A DNA stretch of 64,000 nucleotides. Source: Pseudomonas putida. Its GTDB lineage: Bacteria > Pseudomonadota > Gammaproteobacteria > Pseudomonadales > Pseudomonadaceae. The DNA is taken from positions 259,248 to 323,247 of the forward strand of contig NZ_MNAH01000005.1 of the NCBI RefSeq assembly GCF_001976065.1, read 5' to 3'. Position 1 is the first letter of the stretch. The number at the start of each line of letters is the position of its first letter. Both the position numbers and the translations under genes were made by a program. Under the pieces are notes generated by a model that saw nothing but the letters and a program-made list of their open reading frames with translations, did no database searches and was not told the origin of the DNA. Of this stretch, positions 43,470 to 51,957 are shown piece by piece.

Positions 43470-45013
43470 CGGACGCCTCCCGGGTCAAATACGCCACGCC
43501 AGCCATCACACAGTTGGCGCTGCACATGGGCGGGCGGCAGTTGGTGCCCGTAGGCCATGTTTTGCCAGTGGGTGGTCAGGTCCTTGCTGAAGGCCAGCAG
43601 GGCCGGTTGCTGCAGTTGCTCGATGCGTTCCAGGACCTGGCCTTCGGTGTCGGCGGCCTTGAGCGGGATATCGAAGTCGTGCAACAAGCGGCTGAGCAGG
43701 GCGCGATAGAGCAAGCCAAGCGCTGCGCGCGGGTTGCTCTGCCAGAGGTTTTCGGCACTGGCAGCGATGTCCGGGGGCAGGGTTTCGCGGTCGAGGTCCA
43801 GGCCGAAGGCCTGTGCTGGAAGTGGACGTGGGGCTTTCTCAGCGAGGCGCGGGCGGCGGCTGACGAACGCCTGCAACCACTCACGATAGTGCCAGACCAG
43901 GACCCCAATGGCGCCGATCACGGCTGCCCACAGCATGGCTTCGATCAGCGTGGCCAAGGCGCCGAAATGCTGCTTGTCAAACATCTGGAGCAACGCTTTC
44001 AGCCATTGGGGTGTGGTGTCGTCATCCGCGCTTTCGTCGGCGGCCTGGTTTTCGCCGAAGCGATAACGGGTGATGGTTTCCCGGTTCTTGAACGGAGGTT
44101 GATCGAGGATCGCCTTGATGCTGGCCCGGGATGCCTGGCTGGTCAATGATTGCTCCAGCAAGCGCGGGCTGTCGGGTGCTGCAGGCGCTGGCCCCGCCGC
44201 CCAGACGGTGGATGCGATCGGCACCAGCAAGGTCGCCGCCAGCAACAGGGCAAGGGTTGCGCCGCTCAGGCGCTGGGAAAGGCGGCGAAACACCAGCTCG
44301 ATATCCCAGGCTTCGAGCGCGGTGCGCCGGTTCAGATACAGGCTGAAGCCTGCGGCCACGTAGACCGGCTCCCACACCACCAGCACCAGGGCGTAGAACC
44401 CGTTGGACAGGTGTTCCAGCCAGTGCCAGTCCTGTGTCGCGGCGCTGATCAGCGTCTGCCAGCTCCAGTCGAGTGCGACCTGTTGCGGCAACAGCAGGTA
44501 AAACAGCACCATCAAACCGATCCACAGCGCGCTTTCCAGGTGCACACCGATCACCGTCAGCCAGCGTGCCGCACCAGCGTCGCGCTGCAACAACACCTGC
44601 AATCGCTGTTGGCGCGCCTCACCGCTCAGGCCTTCGAGCTGTAACACGGGCAGCAGGAAGCTGCGACTCAGGCTCAGGCGTCGCCAGGTCAGGCTGGCCA
44701 GCAGTTGCGGCTTGAGCAACCGTGGCCATTGGTAAAGTGCCTGTTTGAGGGTGGGCGTTTCACCGAAGATGGCTTTGGAGAGGATGTATAACGGTAAGCG
44801 TTCGAAGGCCGGCTTCAGCCACCAGAAGATGAACACGGCCAGGGTCGGCGAATCCCACAGCAACCAGGTGAGCAGGGCGAAAATCGGCAAGGTGACAAAC
44901 GCCCAACTGGTCATCAGCAGGCGCCGGTGGCGCTGGCTCAACAGCACGCCGAGATCCATGGCTTCCCAGGAGGCTCTCGGGCGAATGACCACTGTGGTGT
45001 CACTCAGGCGCAT
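43466..45013 (-). CDS. DUF4129-domain multi-pass membrane protein
   Basis: A 515-residue protein with about six helices, including FVTLPIFALLTWLLW, ESALWIGLMVLFYLLLP and ALLLAATLLVPIASTVW. The C-terminal cytosolic DUF4129 domain contains NPRAALGLLYRALLSRLLHD. I chose the ATG at 45013 (MRLSDTTVVIRPRASW) because AGGAG lies at good spacing; the longer in-frame reading overlaps the SpoIIM gene heavily. It overlaps SpoIIM by 14 bases and DUF4350 by four. The function is unknown. Confidence 0.82.
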   Translation of the reverse strand: MRLSDTTVVIRPRASWEAMDLGVLLSQRHRRLLMTSWAFVTLPIFALLTWLLWDSPTLAVFIFWWLKPAFERLPLYILSKAIFGETPTLKQALYQWPRLLKPQLLASLTWRRLSLSRSFLLPVLQLEGLSGEARQQRLQVLLQRDAGAARWLTVIGVHLESALWIGLMVLFYLLLPQQVALDWSWQTLISAATQDWHWLEHLSNGFYALVLVVWEPVYVAAGFSLYLNRRTALEAWDIELVFRRLSQRLSGATLALLLAATLLVPIASTVWAAGPAPAAPDSPRLLEQSLTSQASRASIKAILDQPPFKNRETITRYRFGENQAADESADDDTTPQWLKALLQMFDKQHFGALATLIEAMLWAAVIGAIGVLVWHYREWLQAFVSRRPRLAEKAPRPLPAQAFGLDLDRETLPPDIAASAENLWQSNPRAALGLLYRALLSRLLHDFDIPLKAADTEGQVLERIEQLQQPALLAFSKDLTTHWQNMAYGHQLPPAHVQRQLCDGWRGVFDPGGVR

Positions 45014-45977
45014 GGCGGCTCCTTCCGGCGAATAGCAGGTAAACCGCCACCAGCACCCAGAGGGCTGCACCGACCAGGTATTTGGCCAGGGGCGCCGGGG
45101 CTGTCCGCGACGACCAGTAGGCTTCGATAAATGCCGCAATCAGCAGAAACATCATGACTCCGCAAATCAGCAGCACGCTCTTGCGGGCCATCAGGAGCAA
45201 GGATTCGGCACGGGGCAGGCGTCCCGGTGCGATCAACGCCCAACCCAGTTGCAGGCCGGCGGCACCCGCCAGGGCAATGGCCGTCAGTTCAAAGGCACTG
45301 TGACCCACCACGAAGGACCAGAAGGTTTGCCCATAGCCCATATGGGTCAAGTGCCCGGCCACCGCACCGATCATCAAGCCGTTGTAGACCAGGAAAAAAG
45401 CGCTGCCCAAGCCAAACAGCAAACCGCTGGCGAACGTCTGGAAGGCGATCCCGATGTTGTGCGTGATGTAGTAGCCGAACATCGCCCAGTCTTCACTGGC
45501 TGCCCGCTCCACGGAGCGCCCCAGGTGACCGGCATCGGGGTCGTACATGCTTTGTATCTCGCTGACCTGTTCGACCGGAATCAGGTTATAGACCAGCTCC
45601 GGAAACAGATACACCAGCCCTGCAAACACGATCAGGCTGCCGAAAAACATCAGGCTGGCGGCGAGTACGAAGCGCCATTGTTCGCGTACCAGACGGGGGA
45701 AGCCGGCCAGGATGAAACCCAGCGCATTGGCCCCCAGCTGGCTGCGATGCCGATAAAGTTGCTGGTGCCCACGCAACACCTGTTGCTGCAGTGAGTCGAT
45801 CAGGAAGCTGCTGTAACCACGCTCGCGAGCCAGTGCAAGGTGTTGGCACATGCGCCGATAATCGGCCGGGAAATGAGCGGCGCCCTCGGCTTGCCTGTCC
45901 CGCTCCAGCCTGTCCAGCAACAGGGAAAACTGCTCCCATTCGGCCATGTGCCGGTGTTCGAAATGGCTTTGTTTCAT
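45000..45977 (-). CDS. SpoIIM-family (stage II sporulation M-like) membrane protein
   Basis: A 325-residue protein with a soluble N-terminal segment of about 95 residues and five or six membrane helices. The SpoIIM pattern includes ITHNIGIAFQTFASGLLFGLG and FVVGHSAFELTAIALAGAAG. In Bacillus SpoIIM belongs to a peptidoglycan-remodelling engulfment complex; pseudomonads do not sporulate, so the role here is different and unknown. It overlaps the RDD gene by four bases and the DUF4129 gene by 14. Confidence 0.83.
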   Translation of the reverse strand: MKQSHFEHRHMAEWEQFSLLLDRLERDRQAEGAAHFPADYRRMCQHLALARERGYSSFLIDSLQQQVLRGHQQLYRHRSQLGANALGFILAGFPRLVREQWRFVLAASLMFFGSLIVFAGLVYLFPELVYNLIPVEQVSEIQSMYDPDAGHLGRSVERAASEDWAMFGYYITHNIGIAFQTFASGLLFGLGSAFFLVYNGLMIGAVAGHLTHMGYGQTFWSFVVGHSAFELTAIALAGAAGLQLGWALIAPGRLPRAESLLLMARKSVLLICGVMMFLLIAAFIEAYWSSRTAPAPLAKYLVGAALWVLVAVYLLFAGRSRHAPE

Positions 45978-46699
45978 GCCGGCCCCAACAAGCCATGGGC
46001 GATGCCGTTGAGTTCGGCCACGGCTTGGGGTGGCGGAACCTGCAAGGGGCGCGCGAGGATCGAGGCGAGCTCGTTGACCCTGGCGTCGGAAAGCCCGGCC
46101 TGGCGTTCGGCGAACCCTAGGATGGCGCGCTGCTCGGACAATGTCAGTGCAAAAGGTGGGCGGCGGGGTGGTGAAGGTGGCAGTTGCGGGCGGGTGAGCG
46201 GCTGTTCGCGGTAGACCACCAGCGTGCCGGCGGCCAGGTCACCGAGGCGCTTGAAGCTGGAATGTTGCAGGCAACTGATGGCGCCGAGGAAGTAGCCGAA
46301 GGGCAGCATGTCGACAGACCGCAACAGGTTGCGCAGCAGTGATGCAGACCAGCCAACGGGCGTGCCATCGTCCTGGATGACACGCAGGCCCATCCATTGT
46401 TTGCCCGGTGAACAGCCTTGGTTGAAGACTTCGAACAGCACCATGTACCACCAGCTCACGGCGAAGAGCAGGATCGATCCCAGCCCCGCACCGAGTTTTC
46501 CGAGCATCGCCAGGGCAACGAACAGCAGGCCCAGGATCAACCCGCGCAACGCCAGGTCGATGGAAAACGCCAGGGCGCGCACCATCAACCCGGCCGGGCG
46601 CAGTGGCAAGTCGATGCCTTCGGGCGTTTCGACCTGGTACCGCGTGTCCAGTGGCGGGGACAGCGTTGCTTTCCGTGGCAGTGCTGTAGTGTCGAGCAT
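45974..46699 (-). CDS. RDD-family membrane protein
   Basis: A 241-residue protein starting MLDTTALPRKATLSPP. The RDD domain shows its namesake region LRPAGLMVRALAFSIDLALRG and four or so helices, then SPGKQWMGLRVIQDDG and a proline-rich tail. AGG precedes the ATG at 46699 at suitable spacing; a longer in-frame reading to 46789 is rejected. It is the first gene of the six-gene operon. RDD proteins are membrane scaffolds or transporters of mostly unknown function. Confidence 0.82.
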   Translation of the reverse strand: MLDTTALPRKATLSPPLDTRYQVETPEGIDLPLRPAGLMVRALAFSIDLALRGLILGLLFVALAMLGKLGAGLGSILLFAVSWWYMVLFEVFNQGCSPGKQWMGLRVIQDDGTPVGWSASLLRNLLRSVDMLPFGYFLGAISCLQHSSFKRLGDLAAGTLVVYREQPLTRPQLPPSPPRRPPFALTLSEQRAILGFAERQAGLSDARVNELASILARPLQVPPPQAVAELNGIAHGLLGPA

Positions 46700-46883
46700 A
46701 GGCAACCTGATGGTGTGGCCTGATCGGTTTGTCTCTTCACGGGATGCTAGCAGTCTCACCGGGAAAAACGACATAACTATGTATTGCACATTGCGTAGCC
46801 AGGGATGATTGAATGGCGCGATTGCTGGCCGGAGCGGGACGGGAACGCCTAGACTTCGCCAATCTTCAGTTCAGGAATAGCCC

Positions 46884-48314
46884 GTGACCTCCATCTTCTG
46901 GTACGACTACGAAACGACGGGCATCAATCCCCGTTGCGACCGCCCCCTGCAAATGGCGGGGTTGCGTACTGACTTCGAGCTCAATGAAATCGACGATCCG
47001 GTCAACCTCTTTTGCCGGCCCAGCGACGACATCCTGCCGCATCCCGCAGCCTGCGCAATCACCGGCATCACGCCTGCCCGACTGGCCGAGGACGGGTTGA
47101 GCGAAGCCGACTTCATGACCCGGGTCCATGCCCAGCTGGCGGCACCGGGCACTTGTGGCGCGGGATACAACACGTTGCGCTTCGACGACGAGATGACCCG
47201 CTACAGCCTGTACCGCAATTTTTTCGACCCTTATGCACGGGAATGGCAGGGCGGCAACAGTCGCTGGGACCTGATCGATGTCGTGCGCGCGGCCTACGCC
47301 TTGCGCCCCGATGGCATTGTCTGGCCGACGGACGATGAGGGGCGGGTGACGCTCAAGCTCGAACGCCTGACCGCCGCCAACGGCATCGATCATGGCAATG
47401 CCCACGAAGCGCTGTCGGATGTCCGCGCCACCATCGCCCTGGCGCGCCTGATCCGGGAGAAACAGCCGAAGTTGTATGACTGGTTGTTTCAGCTTCGCAG
47501 CAAGCAAAAGGTTCTGGACCAGATTCGTCTGTTGCAGCCCATGGTGCATGTGTCGGGGCGTTTCTCTGCGGCGCGCAACTATGTCGGCGTGGTGTTGCCC
47601 TTGGCCTGGCACCCGCGCAACAAGAATGCTTTGATCGTCTGCGACCTGCACCTCGACCCGCAGGGTTTATTCGATCTCGATGCCGAAACCTTGCGCCAGC
47701 GCCTGTATACCCGTCGCGAAGACCTGGCCGACGGTGAGTTGCCAGTACCGCTCAAGCTTATCCACATCAACAAATGCCCCGTGGTGGCGCCGTTAGCGGT
47801 TCTTCGGCCTGAAGATCAGCTGCGCCTGGAGACGGATGTTGCCCTCTATCGACAACGAGCGCTGCGACTAAGTGACGCGCAGCAAGAGTGGCAAGCTAAA
47901 GTTGTGGCGATTTATGCCCGTGAAGATTTTTCCCCCAGCGAGGATCCTGAACAACAGTTATACGACGGATTTATCGGCGACCGTGATCGGCGTCTATGCG
48001 AGCAAGTCAGAACAGTCGACCCACTGCAATTGGCACAACAGCAATGGCCTTTCGATGATGAACGATTGCCCGAGCTATTGTTTCGATATCGAGCACGTAA
48101 CTTTCCCGACACCTTGAGTCTCGACGAGCAAGAACGCTGGCGAATATTCTGTCAGAAACGTTTGTCAGTGCCTGAATACGGCGCGCCACATACCCTGGAT
48201 AGTTTCGTAGAGGCCGCAGCCCAATTGGCCCCAACCGCCACATCGTTGCAACAGGCGGTACTGAATGAATGGCAGGAATATGTTCAGGATCTGCGCAAAC
48301 GTTTGAATCTTTGA
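46884..48314 (+). CDS. sbcB: Exodeoxyribonuclease I
   Basis: A 476-residue 3'-5' single-strand DNA exonuclease of the DnaQ superfamily, used in recombination and mismatch repair. ExoI motif is FWYDYETTG, ExoII is GYNTLRFDDEM and ExoIII is HEALSDVRATI, so the acidic residues are present. The SH3-like and C-terminal domains are complete. It starts with GTG at 46884 after AGGA. It is divergent from the RDD operon and convergent with mvaT, the same order as I recall in P. aeruginosa. Confidence 0.95.
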   Translation: MTSIFWYDYETTGINPRCDRPLQMAGLRTDFELNEIDDPVNLFCRPSDDILPHPAACAITGITPARLAEDGLSEADFMTRVHAQLAAPGTCGAGYNTLRFDDEMTRYSLYRNFFDPYAREWQGGNSRWDLIDVVRAAYALRPDGIVWPTDDEGRVTLKLERLTAANGIDHGNAHEALSDVRATIALARLIREKQPKLYDWLFQLRSKQKVLDQIRLLQPMVHVSGRFSAARNYVGVVLPLAWHPRNKNALIVCDLHLDPQGLFDLDAETLRQRLYTRREDLADGELPVPLKLIHINKCPVVAPLAVLRPEDQLRLETDVALYRQRALRLSDAQQEWQAKVVAIYAREDFSPSEDPEQQLYDGFIGDRDRRLCEQVRTVDPLQLAQQQWPFDDERLPELLFRYRARNFPDTLSLDEQERWRIFCQKRLSVPEYGAPHTLDSFVEAAAQLAPTATSLQQAVLNEWQEYVQDLRKRLNL

Positions 48315-48322
48315 ATTCGAAA

Positions 48323-48350
48323 ATGCCCGGCGGCAAAAAACTCCGGGCAT
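48323..48350 (+). terminator. Hairpin after sbcB
   Basis: ATGCCCGG and CCGGGCAT enclose a 12-base loop, eight bases beyond the sbcB stop; an A tract and a second hairpin follow. Confidence 0.5.
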
Positions 48351-48381
48351 AAAAAACGCCAGCTTGTGCTGGCGTTTTTTT
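48351..48381. terminator. Bidirectional intrinsic terminator between sbcB and mvaT
   Basis: AAAAAACGCCAGC, TTGT, GCTGGCGTTTTTTT: a perfect stem with A and T tracts serving both convergent genes. Confidence 0.92.
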
Positions 48382-48412
48382 GTCGCAATCGAGCTGCGAC
48401 AGGCAAGCAGAC

Positions 48413-48790
48413 TTAGCCCAGCAGGGTCGCCCAGCCTTCAACCACGTCACCGCCCCACTTGGCTTTCCACTCTTTCAGAGTTTTGTGGTTGCCACCTTTG
48501 GTCTCGATGACTTCGCCGTTGTGCGGGTTTTTGTATTGTTTAACTTTGCGAGCACGCTTGGTGCCAGTAGTTTTTACTGCGCCGCCACGTGGGGCTTTGG
48601 TTTTGGCTTCTGGATCCAACAGCGCGATGATGTCGCGCAGGGACTTGGAATATTCGCCCATCAGGGTGCGCAGTTTGCCTTCGAATTCCAGCTCGGTTTG
48701 CAGTTTGTCGTCTTGGGACAGGTTCTTCAAACGGGCTTGCAGCTCTTTGATAGCTTCTTCGGTGGCGCGATATTCGTTGATCAAGGACAT
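48413..48790 (-). CDS. mvaT: H-NS-family xenogeneic silencer MvaT
   Basis: A 125-residue pseudomonad H-NS functional homologue that silences AT-rich DNA. The N-terminal oligomerisation coiled coil starts MSLINEYRATEEAIKELQ, and the C-terminal DNA-binding domain holds RKVKQYKNPHNGEV and KGGNHKTLKEWKAKWG, including the conserved Gly-Asn of the AT-hook-like loop. AAGGTAG precedes the ATG at 48790. Position between sbcB and purU supports MvaT rather than its paralogue MvaV. The AT-rich upstream region may be an autoregulatory target. Confidence 0.96.
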   Translation of the reverse strand: MSLINEYRATEEAIKELQARLKNLSQDDKLQTELEFEGKLRTLMGEYSKSLRDIIALLDPEAKTKAPRGGAVKTTGTKRARKVKQYKNPHNGEVIETKGGNHKTLKEWKAKWGGDVVEGWATLLG

Positions 48791-49126
48791 GATTACTACC
48801 TTATGTAGGGCACAGGATGGCAGGTGACAGTGCGGCAATAATAGTCAGGGTGTTTCATCAAGTAAACATTAAACCTGAGTTTATTTAATTTAATTCCTGT
48901 GAATTCAGCGCACATTGGATACGCAGTTAAATAGTTCGCTGCTTGTGCTACAGATATTTACAAACTGCTGCTTGTCGAGGGTCTAGTGCACTGTGCCCGG
49001 TGCCAATCTGGTGGCGCGAGAACCTTGGCGCCAGCCGTTGGCTGAGGCAATACGTCATCAATACTGCAGTTTTGCTGCGCAATCGCTAGAATGGCCGCCT
49101 TTGCGAAGTTCTGGAGTTTCCCCCTC
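48791..49126. other. Divergent intergenic region between mvaT and purU, 336 bases
   Basis: No gene is seen. The mvaT-proximal half (about 48840-48965) is clearly AT-richer than the window, with TTTATTTAATTTAATT near 48878-48893. The purU-proximal part holds a TAGAAT-type -10 at 49087-49092. Confidence 0.65.
49087..49092 (+). promoter_or_regulatory. Possible -10 element for purU
   Basis: TAGAAT lies 35 bases before the purU start. No clear -35 is seen at the expected distance. Confidence 0.3.
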
Positions 49127-49975
49127 ATGCGCACTTTTCGGCTGGTGATTTCTTGCCCGGACCGCGTCGGCATCGTTGCCAAAGTCAGTAACTTTCTGGC
49201 GTCCCATAACGGCTGGATCACCGAAGCGAGCCACCACTCGGACAATCTCAGTGGTTGGTTCTTCATGCGTCACGAAATTCGTGCCGATTCGCTGCCTTTC
49301 GGTATCGACGCCTTGCGCGAAGCCTTTGCGCCGATTGCCGAAGAGTTCTCGATGGACTGGCGCATCACCGATACCGCGCAGAAGAAGCGTGTGGTCCTGA
49401 TGGCCAGCCGCGAATCTCACTGCCTCGCCGACTTGCTGCATCGCTGGCACAGCGATGAACTGGATTGCGAAATCGCCTGCGTGATTTCCAACCATGACGA
49501 CCTGCGCAGCATGGTCGAATGGCACGGCATTGCGTACTACCACGTACCGGTCAATCCCCAGGACAAGGAGCCTGCATTCGCCGAGGTTTCGCGCCTGGTC
49601 AAGCAACACGATGCCGAAGTGGTCGTACTGGCCCGCTACATGCAAATCCTGCCGCCTGAGCTGTGCCGTGAATATGCGCACAAAGTGATCAACATCCACC
49701 ACAGCTTCCTGCCGTCGTTCGTCGGCGCCAAGCCCTACCACCAGGCTTCCCTGCGTGGTGTGAAGCTGATCGGTGCTACCTGCCACTATGTAACCGAAGA
49801 ACTGGACGCCGGCCCGATCATCGAGCAGGACGTGGTGCGCGTCAGCCACAGCGACAGTATCGAAGACATGGTGCGTTTCGGCCGTGATGTCGAGAAAATG
49901 GTGCTGGCCCGTGGTCTGCGCTACCACCTTGAAGACCGGGTGCTGGTCCACGGCAACAAAACCGTGGTGTTCTGA
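49127..49975 (+). CDS. purU: Formyltetrahydrofolate deformylase
   Basis: A 282-residue enzyme that hydrolyses 10-formyltetrahydrofolate to formate and tetrahydrofolate, balancing one-carbon pools and supplying formate for purine synthesis. The N-terminal ACT domain starts RTFRLVISCPDRVGIVAKV. The formyltransferase fold has the catalytic Asn/His in VINIHHSFLPSF and the Asp in YVTEELDAGPI. The ATG at 49127 follows GGAG. It is divergent from mvaT. Confidence 0.95.
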   Translation: MRTFRLVISCPDRVGIVAKVSNFLASHNGWITEASHHSDNLSGWFFMRHEIRADSLPFGIDALREAFAPIAEEFSMDWRITDTAQKKRVVLMASRESHCLADLLHRWHSDELDCEIACVISNHDDLRSMVEWHGIAYYHVPVNPQDKEPAFAEVSRLVKQHDAEVVVLARYMQILPPELCREYAHKVINIHHSFLPSFVGAKPYHQASLRGVKLIGATCHYVTEELDAGPIIEQDVVRVSHSDSIEDMVRFGRDVEKMVLARGLRYHLEDRVLVHGNKTVVF

Positions 49976-49999
49976 TCACCGCACTAAACGGTTGAAATT

Positions 50000-50036
50000 C
50001 GAAGGGCCTGGGCGTTCAATCGCTGCAGGCCCTTCG
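50000..50036 (+). terminator. Stem-loop after purU
   Basis: CGAAGGGCCTG and CAGGCCCTTCG form a perfect 11-bp stem with a 15-base loop, followed by CCGTTTC, 25 bases beyond the stop. Confidence 0.6.
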
Positions 50037-50061
50037 CCGTTTCTGCACCGAGGATTTGAAC

Positions 50062-50169
50062 ATGGCCGATCCGCGGGACAAAGCCACTTGCAGGGCACCC
50101 GCGACCTTGGGCGAGGGGTGCTTGAGCCGTTACGACCCCGATGAAATGAGCCCTGAAGATGGCATGTAG
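50062..50169 (+). CDS. Small ORF of 35 codons, possible microprotein
   Basis: An ATG at 50062 is preceded by GAGGA with eight-base spacing and opens a 35-residue frame. It starts MADPRDKATCRAPATLGEG and ends EMSPEDGM. The peptide is acidic and soluble with two cysteines. Its TAG stop lies inside a REP-type hairpin. It follows the purU terminator-like stem, so its own promoter or readthrough would be needed. The ribosome site is good, but coding evidence stops there; I recognise no family. Confidence 0.45.
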   Translation: MADPRDKATCRAPATLGEGCLSRYDPDEMSPEDGM

Positions 50170-50193
50170 GAGCTGGCGAGCCAGGCTCCTACA
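50165..50193. repeat. REP-type hairpin (GTAGGAGCTGG family)
   Basis: TGTAGGAGC and GCTCCTACA enclose a shorter inner stem. The hairpin provides TAG stops to the small ORF on the plus strand and to the flippase-like gene on the minus strand. Confidence 0.85.
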
Positions 50194-51184
50194 AATACAC
50201 GCTCTTCATGAGTTTCTTGAGCAACGGCCGCCCCAGCATCAACAAAAACACCGGTCCACCCACCAGCAAATAAAAGTAATAAGTCACCGCCCGCCAGATC
50301 AGAATGGCCGCCGCCGCCGTGGATTTGCCGACCATGGGCGCCAACAATGCCGCTGAAGTCAATTCTGCCGCCCCCGCTCCGCCTGGCAACAGGCTGAACT
50401 GCCCCGCACTCAGTGAAACCATCTGGATCAGAAAACTCCAGGCCCACTGCAAGTCCGCGCCGAGCCCGCGCAGCGCCAGGTACAACACGCTGTAACGCAA
50501 GATCCAGTGCACGCACGTCAAGCCAAACACAGTGATCAGCGTGTGCGCAGGCAGCTTCAGGGTATCGGTGAACGCCGCCAGAAAGTGCAGGAGCTTGCGT
50601 GCCCAGCGCATACGGGTCGAGGGCTCGACGTTGAGGCGTGCCAGCAGTCGGCCCCCCATGCGAATCAGCATTCGGTGATAGCGCGCCACCACCACGCAAC
50701 CGACCAGCCCACCGAACATCGACAGGGCACTGACGATCAGCAACCACGCCATGTGCTGGCTGAGATGCTGGAACAGGGCGTAAATCAGGATCCCGATCAA
50801 TGCGCAGAGGAAAAACAACAAATCGCTCAGTTGGTCCATGGCAAACACGGCGCTGCCCCGGGCCGGTCGCACGCCGTTGCGCGCCAGCAACGCCATGATG
50901 GTCAGTGGTCCGCCGCTGCCACCTGGTGTGGCGCAATAGGCAAATTCGGCCGCCATCACCACGCCGAGGCTCTTTAGCGGGCGGACCTTGTCGCGCTGAT
51001 CCCCCAGCAAAAGGCGCAAGCGCATCGTATTGACCACCCAACACAGCAGGATCATGCCGAACATGACCATCAAGCTGCTCAGCGGAAAGTCATTGAGCCG
51101 AGACCAGGTTTCGCTGCCACCCAGCAGCCAGGGAATCAGCAGCGCGGCGAGCAGGCCGATGCACAGCAGAATCGAGCGACTCAT
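50189..51184 (-). CDS. LPG synthase TM-region (UPF0104) family membrane protein
   Basis: A 331-residue integral membrane protein with about eight helices, starting MSRSILLCIGLLAALLIPW. The family pattern AAEFAYCATPGGSGGPLTIM and SAGQFSLLPGGAGAAELTSA is clear (PF03706-like). Such proteins accompany glycosyltransferases and may flip or modify lipids. I chose the ATG at 51184, which overlaps the deacetylase gene by four bases; a longer reading to 51223 is less likely. It is the last gene of a three-gene envelope glycolipid operon. Confidence 0.82.
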   Translation of the reverse strand: MSRSILLCIGLLAALLIPWLLGGSETWSRLNDFPLSSLMVMFGMILLCWVVNTMRLRLLLGDQRDKVRPLKSLGVVMAAEFAYCATPGGSGGPLTIMALLARNGVRPARGSAVFAMDQLSDLLFFLCALIGILIYALFQHLSQHMAWLLIVSALSMFGGLVGCVVVARYHRMLIRMGGRLLARLNVEPSTRMRWARKLLHFLAAFTDTLKLPAHTLITVFGLTCVHWILRYSVLYLALRGLGADLQWAWSFLIQMVSLSAGQFSLLPGGAGAAELTSAALLAPMVGKSTAAAAILIWRAVTYYFYLLVGGPVFLLMLGRPLLKKLMKSVYL

Positions 51185-51957
51185 GCCGCAAGCCCCATGC
51201 GCTGGCAGTGCAAGGCCAGCCAACGGGCCTTGGTCATCGGCACGCGGCCCTCATCGAGCAGGCGCTTGAGGGTTTGCAGCCAGTACGTGCGCGATAACTC
51301 ATGGCGCATGTCCACCGGGTGCAGACCCAAGCGAATCACCGGCGCTGTTCGCCAGCGTTGTTCGAGTTGCTGGCTGACCAGTTTCGACACGCCACGACGC
51401 CAGGCACTGCGCGCACTCCAGACCAGTCCTGGGGCATCGATCGCGGTGAAATCAGGCAGGCGATACAGATGTCGGGCGTCGCTGGTGTAATTCAGCGGTA
51501 ATTGGCTCAAGGCCTGGCGCGTGCCGTCACTCATCAACCAGGCTGGCGCGACGAAGCCCTGCAGTGGCCAATTGTAGCGCTGGAACATTTCAATGCCGGC
51601 ATGCAGGCGGGTGAGTGCTGCCTCGCGAGACAGACTGTAGAACTCGCCCTCGTGGGTGTAGATCCGGCGCATGAACCAGTCGCGGGGATTGCTCGCCTTC
51701 GGACCGTCGTCGCAGTGAAAGTAACCGTGCAGCACCAGTTCGTCGCCGCGCTCGAGCCGTGCGCCGAGTTGACGACGAAATTGCGGATGGGCTTGCAGGT
51801 CGTTGTGTTTGTGGAAATCCGGCACCACCAGCCAGGAGATCGGCACACGGCCCAGTGCGTCGACGGCTTCGACAAAGGGTTGGTAATCGGCCCAGGTCGG
51901 TGGCGCGACATCGTGCAGCACCAACAGCAAGCCGGGCGCATCCGTGGTTTCAAGCAT
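51181..51957 (-). CDS. Polysaccharide deacetylase-like (DUF2334) protein
   Basis: A 258-residue NodB-fold protein. The start LLLVLHDVAPPTW carries the metal-binding Asp of the family, and GDELVLHGYFH carries a second metal-site motif. LGLHPVDMRHE is the conserved late motif. No signal peptide is seen, so it acts in the cytosol or at the inner face. It may deacetylate a lipid-linked amino sugar made by the adjacent glycosyltransferase. It overlaps that gene by eight bases and the flippase-like gene by four. Confidence 0.82.
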   Translation of the reverse strand: MLETTDAPGLLLVLHDVAPPTWADYQPFVEAVDALGRVPISWLVVPDFHKHNDLQAHPQFRRQLGARLERGDELVLHGYFHCDDGPKASNPRDWFMRRIYTHEGEFYSLSREAALTRLHAGIEMFQRYNWPLQGFVAPAWLMSDGTRQALSQLPLNYTSDARHLYRLPDFTAIDAPGLVWSARSAWRRGVSKLVSQQLEQRWRTAPVIRLGLHPVDMRHELSRTYWLQTLKRLLDEGRVPMTKARWLALHCQRMGLAA

